Source: Platycnemis pennipes
Taxonomy: Eukaryota; Arthropoda; Insecta; Odonata; Platycnemididae
NCBI GenBank assembly: GCA_933228895.1
Contig: OW121854.1
Coordinates: 4,715,131-4,779,130, forward strand
Direction of reading: 5' to 3'
DNA length: 64,000 nucleotides
Part shown: in pieces, positions 11,211 to 23,063 of the stretch
How the letters are laid out: the number at the start of each line of letters is the position of its first letter
Position numbering within the stretch: the first letter of the stretch is position 1
Program-made: the position numbers and the translations under genes
The notes under the pieces: model-generated
What the model saw: only the letters and a program-made list of their open reading frames with translations
Databases searched by the model: none
What the model was told of the DNA's origin: nothing

Positions 11211-11567
11211 AAATCCCATCCTGTTACATGCTGTTTCTCTTCCATTTCGTAAAGCAGTTTGCTCTTGGAACTGAGGGAAATTGCAGTTTAAATTCCTTGC
11301 GCCGCATCTCATCAATCTTCTGTTGTCCCAATTGTAGCTTCGGCCACGAAATGGAATTTTCACCGCGTTCTCCGTAGGGGGGGACGTAATCGTGAGCGTG
11401 GCGTCATTTGCGTCGCAGGGGATTGTGGGATGGGGGCGTGTTTGGGCGTGCGTGACAAGCGGGCGTCGATGGGCAAGGGGTGGGGGAGAGGGGAAAAATT
11501 GAATGGGTGACGTCATTCTTGTGATAGTGCCTTTCTCCATTGTCGAGGCCAAGGGTTCGCGTTTTAA
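11211..11567. other. unassigned, G-rich
   Basis: There is a 122-codon open frame on the minus strand without a recognisable domain. The composition is G-rich on the plus strand near 11380-11500. No gene call is made. Confidence 0.4.
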
Positions 11568-12306
11568 CGTGTGGTAAACACATCCGTGAAATAATGGGTC
11601 AAGCTAATCGTAAACTGGGATTTACCAAAAGAGTACTAGGTAGATGTGACGATCATGTACGAGAAATCAGCTACTTTTCCCTTGTTAGACCTCATTTGGA
11701 ATATGCTGCCAGTGTATGGGATCCCTACGAAATCGGTCTAAGTAATGAACTTGAACGTGTGCAGCGAAGATCGGCAAGATTTGTAAAGGGAAGATACGAT
11801 AATTATATTAGCGTAACCAGTCTATTAAATGAATTGAAATGGGAATCATTGTCAGATCGCAGGTTGAAATTTAGACTTAATCTCTTAAACAAATTCCAAG
11901 ACCATATTTTCAGTGATGATGTTAAAAATATTTTGCGGACCCCAACTTACTATGGTAGACTGGACCATAATCACTAAATTAGAAGGATTTATTGCTGACT
12001 GACAGATTTAAAGTGTCCTTTTTTCCTCGTAAAATTAGGGATATGAATAGCGGTAAATATGTCTGATACGAGTGATTGAATCCATAGCATAGGAAGTTGC
12101 ATGTTGGTGTAAGGATTTGAAGGTAACCCAAGTAACTGCACGTTTTTGCATGCTTAGTTTGCTATTTTTATCTTTTTTGAAATAGCGTAGTTTTGAACAG
12201 TACCTACACAAGTACGAATCCTTTATTTATGCATGATATGTAGTGCATGTTTGGTGAGAGTTCACCCCCTGCCTTTATGGTGGCTTGCAGGGTATTATGT
12301 AGATGT
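11568..12306 (+). pseudogene. LINE family A, RT C-terminus with 3' end
   Basis: The copy begins abruptly at the WGKHIREIMGQ block. It stays open through RKLGFTKRVLGRC, YFSLVRPHLEYAASVWDPY, RVQRRSARF and LRTPTYYGRLDHNH before a stop at about 11977. The remainder matches DCRTDRFKM in degenerate form, and the element ends at GCTTGCAGGGTATTATGTAGATG. The 5' truncation removes the whole palm. Confidence 0.9.
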
Positions 12307-12789
12307 GTGATTTGGACCGATGACGTCGATTCGTCTACGAGGCCGTCTTCTTCCTCGTAATCTTCGCCTTTTCGGTGTCCTCTTTCTGTCGACACCCCTC
12401 CTCGACCTTGATTCCCGAAGAATGGTTGGCGTCGCAGGGGTTGCAGCTAGGGGGCATGTGGCCAGGCGGTCTCTCCAGCATCCGCTCGACCCTTTTGTTT
12501 CACGCCCGTGCTGTTTTTGCCCTCCCCTCACTCACTCCCCGTCCCCCCCTCTCCACCCTCCCCTGCTCTAGACATGGTGTCGCCGCGCATTTCGAGTGGG
12601 CCCATCTCTGGAGTGGTCTTCACGGCCCAGGGTTGCTTTGTTACTGGTTTACGCCCAACCCTCTTACGAGTTCTGGCTTCCGATTTCCTCTCGAAGTTAA
12701 TAGTATTTTTTTGTGATTTCACTCCTAAGTTCTTGATAGATTTTGGTCGGATGCAAATTCTGATGAGTCAATAGGTCGTTGGTTTATCC
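12307..12789. other. unassigned, C/T-rich
   Basis: Pyrimidine-rich sequence with open frames on both strands and no domain. I see no gene. Confidence 0.4.
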
Positions 12790-13320
12790 CAAGAGCTCCT
12801 AGGTAACATCTTCATCCACGCAATACCCTGCAAGCCACCGAGAGGGTGTGTGGCAGGAGGTGAATATCACCAGTCATGCACAATTGACATGCAACTAGGC
12901 TACTGCATGGAAAGATGCCAGATAATAGGGGCACATGTAGTTATATGGTTAGTATCTACATAGTTATAAAAGGAATAATTGGTTATAATACCCTTTGTGT
13001 TAATATTTTTTCTGTATTTATCTACCATGCTTGGGTTTGTGTTGTTTATACATGCATCATGCACTATAGACTACTATATCAATATTTCACCAACCTATCT
13101 CTTTGCTATGCTGCCTATTGTGTTCTCTTATAGTGCGGGGGAAAAATGCCATTTTGAATCTAGCGGTACGGCCATCTATTTCTCTAATATTATTTATCTA
13201 GTCGAATCTAATTTAATGCGCAGAGGTTTTTAATGTGTATCTCACATCTTCAGTAGCCTTGTACGTTTTAAATTTCTCCTGGATATCTAATTTGTACTTG
13301 AATCTACGATCCTATGATGA
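12790..13320 (-). pseudogene. LINE family B, decayed 3' half
   Basis: Reading downward from 13320, DNA matching the thumb, the INKIREIDCRTDRFKMAFFPRTIRE block (with changes) and the 3' UTR can be followed to the hairpin and CATCCACGCAATACC terminus near 12810. It lies head-to-head with the plus-strand copy starting at 13379. Confidence 0.8.
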
Positions 13321-13378
13321 TTCCATACCCAAGTACTATATTAATTCTGAATAGCATCCAAATACACCGGTTACATTT

Positions 13379-13697
13379 GTTAAATAGTATAAATAAGATT
13401 AGAGAGATAGATTGTCGTACCGATAGGTTCAAAATGGTATTTTTTCCCCGTACTACAAGAGAACAGAATAGGCAGCATAGCAAAGGTATAGATAGGAAGG
13501 GGAAATATTTTAGAGTGTTCTGTAGTGCATGATGCATGTATTAATTCCTTAAATACTATAGATACTTACAATCTTGTTGCATGAGACCCTATAGTTGCTT
13601 GTTTTCATGTTAGTAGTGCATGTTCGGTGATCTTCACTCCCTGCCACACACCCTCGGGGTGGCTTGCAGGGTATCGGTTATATGTAGATGTACCACT
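13379..13697 (+). pseudogene. LINE family B, distal C-terminus and 3' end
   Basis: The frame reads NKIREIDCRTDRFKMVFFPR, then TREQNRQHSKGI. The 3' UTR follows and ends in the hairpin, GCTTGCAGGGTATCGGTTATATGTAGATG. The terminus lies about 10 bases from the opposing family A terminus at 13706. Confidence 0.85.
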
Positions 13698-13705
13698 CCC
13701 TGGTG

Positions 13706-14705
13706 TGTGTCTACATCTACATAATACCCTGAAAGCCACCACAAGGGTGTATGGCAGGGGGTGATTGCTCACCAAACATGCACTACTTATCATGCATAAA
13801 AAAGGAATAGTATTAATATAGTAGTCAGAACTACACTATTTAAAAAAGATAGAAATTGCGAAGCAAACATGCAAAAACATTCTGTTAGTAGGGTTAGCTT
13901 TAGGTACTCATACCAACATGCAGCTACCAATGCTATTCATTGCTACTCTCCCATAGGACATATTTACCGTTATTTGTATCTCTAATTGTGCGAGGGAAAA
14001 AGGACATTTTGAATCGGTCAGTTCGGCAATCAATTTCTCTAACTTTATGATTATGGTCTAGTCTGCCATAGTAAGTTGGGGTTCGTAAAATATTTTTAAC
14101 ATCATCACTGAATATATTGCCTTGGAATTTGTTTAAGAGATTACGTCTAAATGTTAACCTGCTATCTGACAATGATTCCCATTTCAATTCATTTAATAGA
14201 CTGGTTACGCTAATATAATTATCGTATCGTCCCTTTACAAATCTTGCCGATCTTCGCTGCACACGTTCAAGTTCATTACTTAGACCGATTTCGTAGGGAT
14301 CCCATACACTGGCAGCATATTCCAAATGAGGTCTAACAAGGGAAAAGTAGCTGATTTCTCGTACATGATCGTCACATTTACCCAATACTCTTTTAATGAA
14401 TCCCAGTTTACGATTAGCTTGACCAATTATTTCACGTATATGTTTACCCCAGGAAAGATCATGTGTCAGTCTTATTTCAAGATATTTAATGGATTCCACG
14501 TTTGTTATTTCATTATAACTTATTTTGTATGTGCTAGGAGGAGAACTATTCTTTTTCCAAAAATTCATTACTACACATTTTTTCAAGTTTAATTCTAACT
14601 GCCATGTATCACTTGCTTGTAGGTCATCATTTAAATATTGCTTATCGTTTGGGCTTAGAATTTCCCTGTACACAACTGCGTCAAAAAAAAGTGAAGTCAC
14701 TGTTG
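13706..14705 (-). pseudogene. LINE family A, longest copy (RT C-terminal third with 3' UTR)
   Basis: Reading downward from 14705, the first residues, SLFFDAVVYREI, correspond to the catalytic YADD block, but its first aspartate is lost (FFDA). An open frame of 255 codons then runs through LQASDTWQLELNLKKC, SIKYLEIRLTHDLSWGKHI, RKLGFIKRVLGKC, YFSLVRPHLEYAASVWDPY, RVQRRSARF and DCRTDRFKMSFFPRTIRD to a stop at 13933. The 3' UTR ends at the hairpin and the CATCTACATAATACCC terminus at 13706. Truncation in the palm makes it inactive, but the long open frame means it is comparatively young. It is the best local reference for family A. Confidence 0.92.
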
Positions 14706-16243
14706 CTGTTTCGGGGTGACTAGATACCCTCTCCTCTTATCCGACTGTGGTGAGGCGGCTGTCTCAAGTGAGAATTCGGCCTAACCCTGCCGTCCCCGCG
14801 ACTTGCTTTTCGTCGGGGGTCCTTCATTCCGGCCTTCTCGTGACCCTCCTTATTGTTCGCGCGTCTTGTTCGAGTCGTTGTGGCGATGCTTCATCGCACG
14901 TTGCTGAGTCCCTCTTCTGTGACTCGGAGCCTCTCGTCTCTGATGCGTGTCCACTTTTTCATCGTGGAAGGGATGTTTTCATCCATGGTTGACGTTTTTT
15001 ACTTCTGCAATCAATCACGGAAATAGGTGAAAAATCTGTTGTGGGAGGGAGTCCGCCATTTATCTTTTCATCACCGCTCTAATTGATCGTGCTAAAGACT
15101 TATTTCATCACTTCTCGAAAGCAGAACTAATGTGAGTCCATATCTTGGTTGGTTTCGAAACCACAAGTATGGGGACAGCTGATTAGGTTTGATAGGAAGT
15201 GTTTCGAGTCTTGTGCTTAGAGGAGGATAAGGAGAATGCATTTGAGAAAAGGTGACTGGGAGATGGGAAAGGCAGAGAGGGAATGGGCGAGGGAGGCAGT
15301 GGGGTTAAGACCTCTTAGACTGTCAATAGAGGCCGCTGGATTACCGCGGAATAAGGGAGAGTGTTGGGTGTAAGGTTGGAACAGGCAATAACAGCATTTT
15401 TATTGAATTCAGAACTGTAGAACGAAATAGCCGTAGAGTGCATACCCATCCATTTCGACTTTTGATTGGTTAGAAGTCCCTTCTGTTAGTTTCATAATGG
15501 CTACCGACGCATGATCATCAGCTGTCGACGATCCTACAATTGGTTTGACGCAGCCCTCCACTCCATTCTTCTATATGCCATCTTCTCTTCATATTGACTT
15601 AAATTTTCCTTTTCACGTCATTCACAACTTGTTCCATGTATCTCAGACGAAGCCTGCCTTTTCTATTCTTCCCGTTCACTTCTCCGTTGACGATTGTCTT
15701 CATTCACATTATATGAGCTATCGTAAATGTTTTTATCCATTTGCGGTGATATTTTTCAAAACCTGAATTAACCTTCGTTCAGATATTTACGTATTCACGT
15801 AATGCGTACCTACACAAGGCATGTTACCAGTGGGGCCCAGCCCCCCGAAATTTTTTCCCAATAGTTTTGTTGTTCTGATTATAACTGGGTATGATAATCC
15901 GGATTACACTGTGTAAAGTGTTTAGTGCCTAGAAACGTGATCACTAGTCTGATGCATCTGTGTGATTAATAATTGTTCTTTTCAATGTGATTTGTATGCA
16001 TGCATTGAACTTCTGTTCTGGGGCCGATTAAATAGAAATGCATCATTACAAGGCAAGCAGTGAACATTGCCAATGAGGAGAGATAGCGGTGGGCACTGTG
16101 AAAGTAAATACCAAGCACAGAATATTACAGCTGTAACATCTCGGCACAGAACTGACAAGGCTGATTTGTTCATGTTACTCGACAAATTGGAAGGACCGCG
16201 AACTGGCCGCCAGAACCTTAACGGCGTTACCCGCTGAAATGCA
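14706..16243. other. unassigned
   Basis: No gene supported. A GC-rich patch lies at about 14740-14990 with an 81-codon frame of no recognised domain. The block GGGGCCCAGCCCCCCGAAA near 15834 looks like a decayed transposon end, but no partner was found. Confidence 0.4.
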
Positions 16244-16247
16244 CAAT

Positions 16248-16395
16248 AGCAGAAATATCACAAAGAAAATAATCATTCGCCTTGACTGGGATTCGAACCC
16301 GGATCCCCTAATTTCCGGCCAGGTGCTTTAATCAGGGGATCCGGGTTCGAATTCCGGTCAAGGCGAATTATATTTTTGCCCTGTGGTATTTCTGC
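16248..16395. repeat. inverted pair of tRNA-like sequences
   Basis: The two arms, about 16248-16309 and 16335-16395, are near-perfect reverse complements. Each contains GGGATCCGGGTTCGAA, a box B of a tRNA or tRNA-derived SINE, followed by CCGGTCAAGGCG. They are separated by about 25 bases. Neither arm folds as a complete tRNA, because a matching box A and acceptor end are missing. It is therefore an inverted duplication of a tRNA or SINE 3' half rather than a functional gene. Confidence 0.8.
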
Positions 16396-17086
16396 TAATG
16401 TTACACTTCACCAGACTCGGTCCCTCCCAAGCAAATTTCTGACTAAGTGTACACCGTTCACTGAACATTGTTTTTTCGAATTTGAGCTGTGTGCTAGGGA
16501 CATAATAGTCAAATAGGCTTTCTTTTCTCTTTGACATCGTTAAAACCCTTTCCAGATCGTGGCTACGTTTTTCCCTGCCGCGAGGTTAGGGCGTAGCCGC
16601 CTCGGCCCTTCTGAATGTTGCGGTGCCTTCTTCGCTTCGCCTGTCTCCAGACTCCCGTCCGTTTGGGCGGCAGTGACGTTCGCTCCCCTTCCCTCTAGCC
16701 GCTATATCTCCCTTCCCCTCGCTCTTCCCGTAGGAAGCAGCGGCGGCGGGCCGCTCGACTGCACGTGGGCGAGGCATTCCGGGCCAAAGTCCTCCTCTTC
16801 GTTTTTCATCTCCTGGCTTCGTTTTTATCTCTCTCTTTACTCTCTCTCCTCTCCTCCCCCCTTCCTCCAGCCTCTTCCCTCGTTCCTTTCGCTCCCCCCA
16901 GTGCGCAAACATTGAAGAGGAGACGTTTTTTCCCATCCCCCGTGCGACGTGCCTCAACGGGGCATGTAGTGAGTGGGTTTGCTGCGCATTGGCGCACGCG
17001 GGAACGAACAGGCGATTCCCGTATCGTCATCGACCGGCATCGTCTCTGAGGAGACGGCTTTGAAAAAAATGTATTTGCCTCGTTTA
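16396..17086. other. unassigned, GC-rich block
   Basis: Positions about 16560-17050 are strongly C/T-rich and open on both strands, with proline, serine and leucine-rich translations and no domain. This could be a GC island or a decayed repeat. I do not call a gene. Confidence 0.4.
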
Positions 17087-17331
17087 ATCTACATCCGCGT
17101 AATATACTTCAAGACACAATAAAGGTGTGTGTATGTTGTATTCTAGCCTACACTTCACCAATTACAAGGAATAAAAATAGCAGAGCAAGTACGCAATAAC
17201 ATGCTCTTTATTGAGTTAGCTTAAAGTCCTTTTACCAAGTTGCAACTACCTACGTTATCCATTGATACACTCGTATTTATACTATTTTAATGTGTTTACA
17301 GCTAATCATATCACTCTTTGTACGAGGAAAG
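17087..17331 (-). pseudogene. LINE family A, 3' part of a copy split by an insertion
   Basis: This is the reverse complement of family A 3' UTR, with a decayed TCTACATCCGCGTAATA terminus at about 17087. The rest of the same copy lies at 21944-22404, on the far side of the 17334-21941 element. The break falls within the TDRFKMSFFPRT block. Confidence 0.75.
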
Positions 17332-17333
17332 AT

Positions 17334-17820
17334 GTACAGGCACTTCCAAAAAAAAGTTAACACTTCAGAGCCGAAAATTTTCCAAGTCCCGAGTTGACGG
17401 TGATTTGACAACGCTGCGTCACGGCCTCCCTCTGGCGGAGCCTCGCGAAGTTCTAACCGAAAACAAACCCCCTTCCCTCCTCCCCCGTCCTCGCCTTTCC
17501 CTGTTTAGCAGAAGGGATTACTGCACGGTCGGTCTTATTATGCCCTAAAGCAGGGGGCTATTGTGGGCACTCCATGGTCGTTCATTCCGACTCACTCCCG
17601 ACGAAGTCCTGAACACATCTCTACGCTCGCCAAAAAAGCTACGTCGCGAAAAAAACTGGACAAATTTTGAAAATGGCTTTCTTTGAGATATAGACTTGAA
17701 ACGTCGCATAAATACTCAGGAAAGATTGCTAATTAAGAAGTAATGCATCATTTGACATGATTCGTATCTGTTAGTCAGATACAGGGGCTCAAACATAACC
17801 AAATATCCAAATAAACACCT
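17334..17820. repeat. left inverted arm of the 4.6-kb element
   Basis: The arm begins GTACAGGCACTTCC. It includes a stretch translating as KKLTLQSRKFSKSR, then DGDLTTLRHG and FSRRDYCTVGLIMP. The same peptide-like stretch appears in the right arm, because the DNA is conserved there. I do not take it as a gene. Confidence 0.8.
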
Positions 17821-17939
17821 GCATCATTTGCCTATTAACACAATGCTTTGCCTTTAAATTGCTGAGCTACAAATACTTTTTTAATCGTTTCATTGCTATT
17901 CCATTACTTATAAAAGCTAGAATATATCTAGTTCACATG

Positions 17940-18500
17940 GGCCCTAGAAAGACTTCACTCTTTTCAAGGGCTTGAATAAGAAGTATGTTCCCGGAGCGGA
18001 CGCAAAGAAAAATAACTCTATTCCGCGTAATCTATCCCGTCGCACGGCTCAAGATTCTCGCGATTTCATCAAATAAGAGTGATGGAGGTTACTGACAATG
18101 GTTACAGCTCAAAAACAACGAATTAAAAGCCTTAGGGACCATGTCACTTCAGCAATGTAAGCGAGTCACGTCAATTCCCCCGACGCGTGGAGCCAAACCC
18201 CAAACGCGCGGTGGAAAATCATATGTATTTTAGGGTGTCGCAAACTTACTTTTAATTTCTCTTCACTTTCGTGAAAATGAGTTTTCAAAGACTGCTCAGA
18301 TATAAGTTACTTGACAAGTGTCTCCCTAAAACGTTAGATATACTCTGCTTGATGTAAAAGTTTTGTCTGAGAACAGTGTCCGCCATTAAGTAATGGAATA
18401 GCAAATAAACGATTCAAATATATTTGTAGCTCAGGCAATTAAAAGCAAAGCATTGTGCTAATAATAGATCATGCTATTTTTATTTGATCAAATTCCTCCC
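17940..18500. repeat. direct repeat unit 1 inside the 4.6-kb element
   Basis: It starts at GGGCCCTAGAAAGACT and matches 20865-21410 in the same orientation along its length, including AATAAGAAGTATGTTCCCG and AAAATCATATGTATTTT. Divergence looks like 15 to 20 per cent by eye. Confidence 0.75.
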
Positions 18501-18851
18501 ACATCGTCATCATCAACTTGTAAGATATTAGGATAAATATTATTACAGGATTTTTTTAAACTTCGTGATGTTTGATCCCCATTGTGTCTCACTAACGGAT
18601 GAGAACCATGACAAATGATGCATTATTCCTTAAGTAGCAAACTTTTCTTAGAATATGTGTGAAGTTTCAAGTGTATATCTAAAAAAAAGTTATTTTAGGT
18701 TTTTGTCCAGCTTTTTTCGATTTCCGACTAATGTGGGTCGGTCCTATGTCCCGAGATTGTCATTTTCTTCGACGCGAGCTGCACGACGTCTGAAGTCCCG
18801 AACATATATCTATGCTCGCCACCATCGTCGTAGAAAAAATCATTTAGCATT

Positions 18852-19665
18852 TATAGTTTAGGAGTCCTAATTTGAATAATAATAATAATAATAATGCCCA
18901 TGAGATTATTATTTGTATTATGCCAATACAAATCTGTTACTGACCACGCAGCCGTTTCCCTAAAATCTGGTCTAATGTCTAATCTAACCCTTTGGAAGAA
19001 GGTGTTTAAAGAATTGGCTTTTTCTACACTGCTGGTGACTCTAATTCCTTTATCGTTTTTAAGTGTGTGCACTGTGGACCTATTTGCCCGAATCTCTCTC
19101 ACATATGACCAAAACGCTTTAGGATTGCTATCTAAATATTCTCCTAACATCTTGCTCTTGAAATGTTATAACGCTTGTCGACATGATTTCCTTGCTAATG
19201 CTTTCGATTTTTTTTATAGTTTTGAACTAACTCATTTGTTTCCTCTACCGATAGACCCCGTCCTGCATTTTTCATCCTAGCGTGGCATACCCTTTGTCGC
19301 TTTAGTGATTTCCTAACCTCCGCATTATACCACCTTGGCTCTGTATTATCACTAATGAATTTCCTTGGTATGTATTCATTAACTGCTTTAAGGGTGTCCT
19401 CAAGAAATTCTCTCCCCGAATCCTCTGTATCGAATCCTTTGCTTTGTTCGCTAAATATATTCAACGATTCCCTTAATTACTTTTTCATACCGTCGTAATG
19501 GGCCTTGCCAAATAAGTATATCCTCTTCCTTGGTTGATAATGTCTTTCAACGCCTACAATAAATTTCACATTAACTATTTTATGATCACTAAAGGTTTCA
19601 GGTCCTAATACAGCTAATTGCGCGCGCATGAGACCACAACTAAATAATTATTCGTATGAGATTTA
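18852..19665 (-). pseudogene. LINE fragment: end of endonuclease and endonuclease-RT linker
   Basis: Reading downward from 19665, DNA matching TFSDHKIVNVKF is the SDH endonuclease block. A frame follows with FLEDTLKAVNEYIPRKFI, EPRWYNAEVRKSLKRQR, NPKAFWSYVREIRANRS and VEKANSLNTFFQRV, the linker that precedes the RT domain in CR1/Jockey elements. Frameshifts and stops interrupt it. It ends at an ATT/AAT repeat (18878-18895) instead of entering the RT. It could be the 5' part of families A or B, which is not otherwise present. Confidence 0.85.
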
Positions 19666-20862
19666 ACTGATTGCAAGAGCTCCGTAAGCATGTGAAGACA
19701 TTTCCGTTGGTCAAACTGTAACTAATGTTACGCTCTAATTGGTTATTCAATGCCTTTTTCCGTTCTTCAAAAGGATGAGGACTGTGACAACATACGAATA
19801 TTCCCGAATACCCATTGTTTATAGGACACCTGCAGGTGGTCGCAAAATACCCCCGACTCCCGCCTCACCCTTATTCCCGACCGCGGCGTTGAGCTGCGTG
19901 TCCTCCTAACCCTGCTGAAGGATCGCCACCCACTATTCTCCTCCTACCGAAAGGGAGGGGCGGCGAGGAAGCATGGCTAGCTGGGAATTCCCTCTCAGAA
20001 AGGGTTTGCACACGTTACGCGCGGGCACCCGGCCGCCATACGGTGATCTCCTCTCGAGGGGCCAATTGCTCGAATTGCGAAGTGGGTGGACGGCAATTAG
20101 TAAATTTCCTTAAGGACCTATATCGCAACTGAGAATAGTAATTGCATATTGATAAGCTGTTCCTATATTTCCTTCTGATGGAAAGGTGATCCATTATTCG
20201 ACCATATTACATGCTAAACAATACCGCCAAAAGCTTTGGATATATTTCTTTAATGGACGGAATTAATTCATTTTTGTGAATGAATTGTTACTTCCTTGGC
20301 ATCACATATGAAATTAATGAGAGACTATCAAACCTAAATCATGAAACCATGTTGATAAACGTGTTCACTTTTGGGCATGTAAATGTTTTTGAAATATTCG
20401 CCCGGTAATGTGAGTAGAAACAAACCTAAAAGCGCTCAGGTGGAGGAGTGGATGGGCAGACGTCTGCGATGTTTTACCTGCTTCCGGATCACCCCTTATG
20501 AATAGGCACTGGGCTGCAAGGGCATAAACTCGGAGGAGGTAGACCCAAGGCATACCGCATGGAAGGGGTCGTGGGTGCAATAAAACGTATGGAGTAAGGT
20601 TTTTGGGCAGTGGAAAATTATTCCTCACGGAGACCGGTCCTCCACATCCCCATTGTCTCAGTACAGGGACTGAACTGAGTCAGAGGGAACATGCCGCTCC
20701 CCCCATTTGGCATTCAGATCTCCTCTGAGGAAAGGGGAAAAGGTGGCTGGGAAAACGAAGACCAAGGCTCTGAAATCGTCGGTGCATCTCTTACCGCGTG
20801 AATAAAAAGAAGGGGGCAAAAGGAATTCAAAAGAGAAACCAGTGTATTTCTAGAATGTTACA
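19666..20862. other. unassigned interior of the 4.6-kb element
   Basis: A GC-rich patch at about 19850-20060 is followed by AT-rich sequence. No frame has a recognisable domain, and I found no repeat partner in the window. Confidence 0.4.
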
Positions 20863-20864
20863 TG

Positions 20865-21410
20865 GGCCCTAGAAAGACTACACTCTTTTCAAGGGCGTGA
20901 ATAAGAAGTATGTTCCCGAAGCGCACGCGAAGAAAAATAAAGTGATTCCGCGTAATCTTATCCCGTCGCACGATCCAATATTCTCACGATTTCATCAGCA
21001 TAGATCAGTGAAGGTTAGTGACAATGAGTGCAGCTGAAAAACGACGAAATGGAAGCCTTGGGTCCATGTCACTTGAGTAAAGTAAGCGAGTCACGGCACT
21101 TCCAGCCCAAGCCGCGCGGAGCCATGCCCCGGACGCGCTATCGGAAAATCATATGTATTTTTCGGTGTCATAGATTTATTTTTATTTTCTCTTCAATTTC
21201 GTGTTTATGAGTCTTCGACGAGTGCTCTGATATAAGTCACTTGACAGGTCTCTTCATAAAACGCTAGATATTCTCTATATTATGTAAACATTTTATCTGA
21301 GAACAGCGTCTGACATTTTTTAACGGAATTGCGCTAAAATGCTTCAAAAATATTTGAAGCTTTGGTAATTTAAAGGCAAATACTTGTGTTAATAGATCAT
21401 GCTATTATTT
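20865..21410. repeat. direct repeat unit 2 inside the 4.6-kb element
   Basis: Second copy of the unit at 17940-18500, in the same orientation. It adjoins the right inverted arm. Confidence 0.75.
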
Positions 21411-21469
21411 ATTCAATCAAATTCCTCACATAACGTCACGATCAACTTAACTTGGAAGACATTCGGAGA

Positions 21470-21941
21470 AAAATTAGTTCAGGTGTTTATTGGGAAATTT
21501 GGTCATGTTTGAGCTCCTGTATCTGGCTAATAGATGAAAAGCATGTCAAATGATGTATTATTCCTTAATTAGCAGTCTTTTTTTGTGTGAAGTATTAAGT
21601 CATATTTCAAAGAAAGCTATTTTTGAATTTTGTCCAGATTTTTCCGATTTCCGACCACTATGCGACGGTAGAAATATGTTCAGGACTTCAAATGTCGTTC
21701 AGCGCGAGTCGGAAAAAACGACCATGGAGTGCCCACCATAGCCCCCTTCTTTAGGGCATAATAAGACCGACCGTGCAGTAATCCCTTCTGCTAAACAGGG
21801 AAGGGGGTTTGTTTTCGGTCAGAGCTTCTCGAGGCTCCGCCAGAGGGAAGCCGTGACGCAGCGTTGTCAAATCACCGTCAACTCGGGACTTAGAAAATTT
21901 TCGGCTCTGAAGTGTTAACTTTTTTTTGGAAGTGCCTGTAC
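21470..21941. repeat. right inverted arm of the 4.6-kb element
   Basis: Reverse complement of 17334-17820, ending GGAAGTGCCTGTAC at 21941 and followed by AT. A shorter, truncated version of this arm also lies at 18590-18850. Confidence 0.8.
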
Positions 21942-21943
21942 AT

Positions 21944-22404
21944 TTTAAATTTGCCAGTTCGGCAATCAATTTATCTAATTTTATGATTATGGTTTAGTCT
22001 ACCATTGTAAGCTGGGAGGTCGCAAAATATTTTTAGCGTCATCAATGTCATATTACTTGGGATTTATTCAAGGGAATAAGTCTGATATTCAACCTACTGT
22101 ATGACAATAGTTCCCATTTTTGTTTTTCCAGGTGACTGGTCACGGTAATATAGTTATCGTACTGTCCCTTTACAAATCTTGCCGATCTTCGCTGCACACG
22201 TTCAAGTTCGTTATTTAGACCGATTTCGTAGGGATCTCATACGCTGGCAGCATATTCCAAATGAGGTCTAACAAGGGATAAGTAGCTGATTCCTCGTACA
22301 TGATCGTCTCATTTACCCAATACTCTCTTGACGAATCCCAGTTTGCAATTAGCTTGACCCATCATTCCACGTATGTGTTTACCCCAGGAAAGACCATGTG
22401 TCAT
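21944..22404 (-). pseudogene. LINE family A, 5' part of the copy split by the 4.6-kb element
   Basis: Reading downward from 22404, DNA equivalent to LTHDLSWGKHIREMMGQ, YFSLVRPHLEYAASV, RVQRRSARF and DHNHKI-EIDC can be followed in broken frame up to the insertion point. The 3' remainder is at 17087-17331. Confidence 0.85.
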
Positions 22405-22875
22405 TTTCCGCGCCTCCTACGCAGAGCATTCAACGTTATTCCCGGAATCCAAGTCAGGCAAGATCTTCGGTGGAAAGCGCGAAAATGATCGTCGGATCGC
22501 TCCTTGTTGTTAGATATATTAATAGATACATAAATGTATTGGGCCGTAATAATAAAAATTTTTAAAACGAACTCACTCGATGTATAATCAATCTGGAGCT
22601 AAATGTCTCCCAAGGCCTGAAGGTGGGCACACACCTTAAAAAAACTATGACACAGTTGACCCAGCTTACAATGGCCTTCGACATACCACTTACATAAACA
22701 TAGATGTCTTGCACCATACATACACACAACTTTAGAAAATACCCCGCATAACACAGTACAAACGTATACAGACACTTGGAATATCAACTAGAATTTATTT
22801 AGAATAAAAGAAACAATTTTCTTTCTCTATGTTCAGTAGCCATGGTTTTAAACAACTTAAGACACCTCATAGCCT
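22405..22875. other. unassigned
   Basis: AT-rich, with no recognised feature. Confidence 0.4.
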
Positions 22876-23063
22876 TTTATTTATTTTTTATTTATTTTCC
22901 ATTACCACCGAAAACAGTATGGCCTCTTACATCGGAGTATTGAACAATGTACGAGCGCACACATCCATGTCCTGAGTGGTAGAAAAACCCACTCAGGCGA
23001 GACTCGAACCCGCGACCCTGTGGTTAGCATGCGAGGACTTAACCATGCCGCCACCGGGGCTGA
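22876..23063 (-). mobile_element. tRNA-derived SINE, family b
   Basis: On the minus strand the head at about 23063 reads CCCCGGTGGCGGCATGG (box A-like). It continues with GGGTTCGAGTCTCGCC (box B), then a body with CAGGACATGG and TTTTCGGTGGTAATGG, and an AATAAATA-rich end near 22880. Two more copies of this family are at 39350-39540 and 41689-41875. The whole unit is about 185 bp. Confidence 0.85.

Larger units (their letters stand above)
17334..21941. mobile_element. 4.6-kb element with about 480-bp inverted ends, flanked by AT
   Basis: The ends GTACAGGCACTTCC and GGAAGTGCCTGTAC are reverse complements, and similarity continues inward for roughly 480 bases on each side. Both ends are flanked by AT, consistent with a 2-bp target duplication. 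A family A LINE is interrupted exactly here, which dates the insertion after that LINE. The interior is composite. A 600-bp block occurs in direct orientation at both sides (17940-18500 and 20865-21410), a truncated right end occurs at 18590-18850, and a LINE fragment lies at 18852-19665. No transposase was found, so it is non-autonomous or dead. The superfamily is undetermined. Confidence 0.75.

Noticed and set aside
16248..16395. possible pair of tRNA genes
   Set aside because: Each arm has only the box B half. Anticodon and acceptor stems cannot be formed.
16559..16957. 118- and 123-codon frames on opposite strands
   Set aside because: Low-complexity translations rich in S, P, L or in R, E, G come from a pyrimidine-rich tract. 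No domain.
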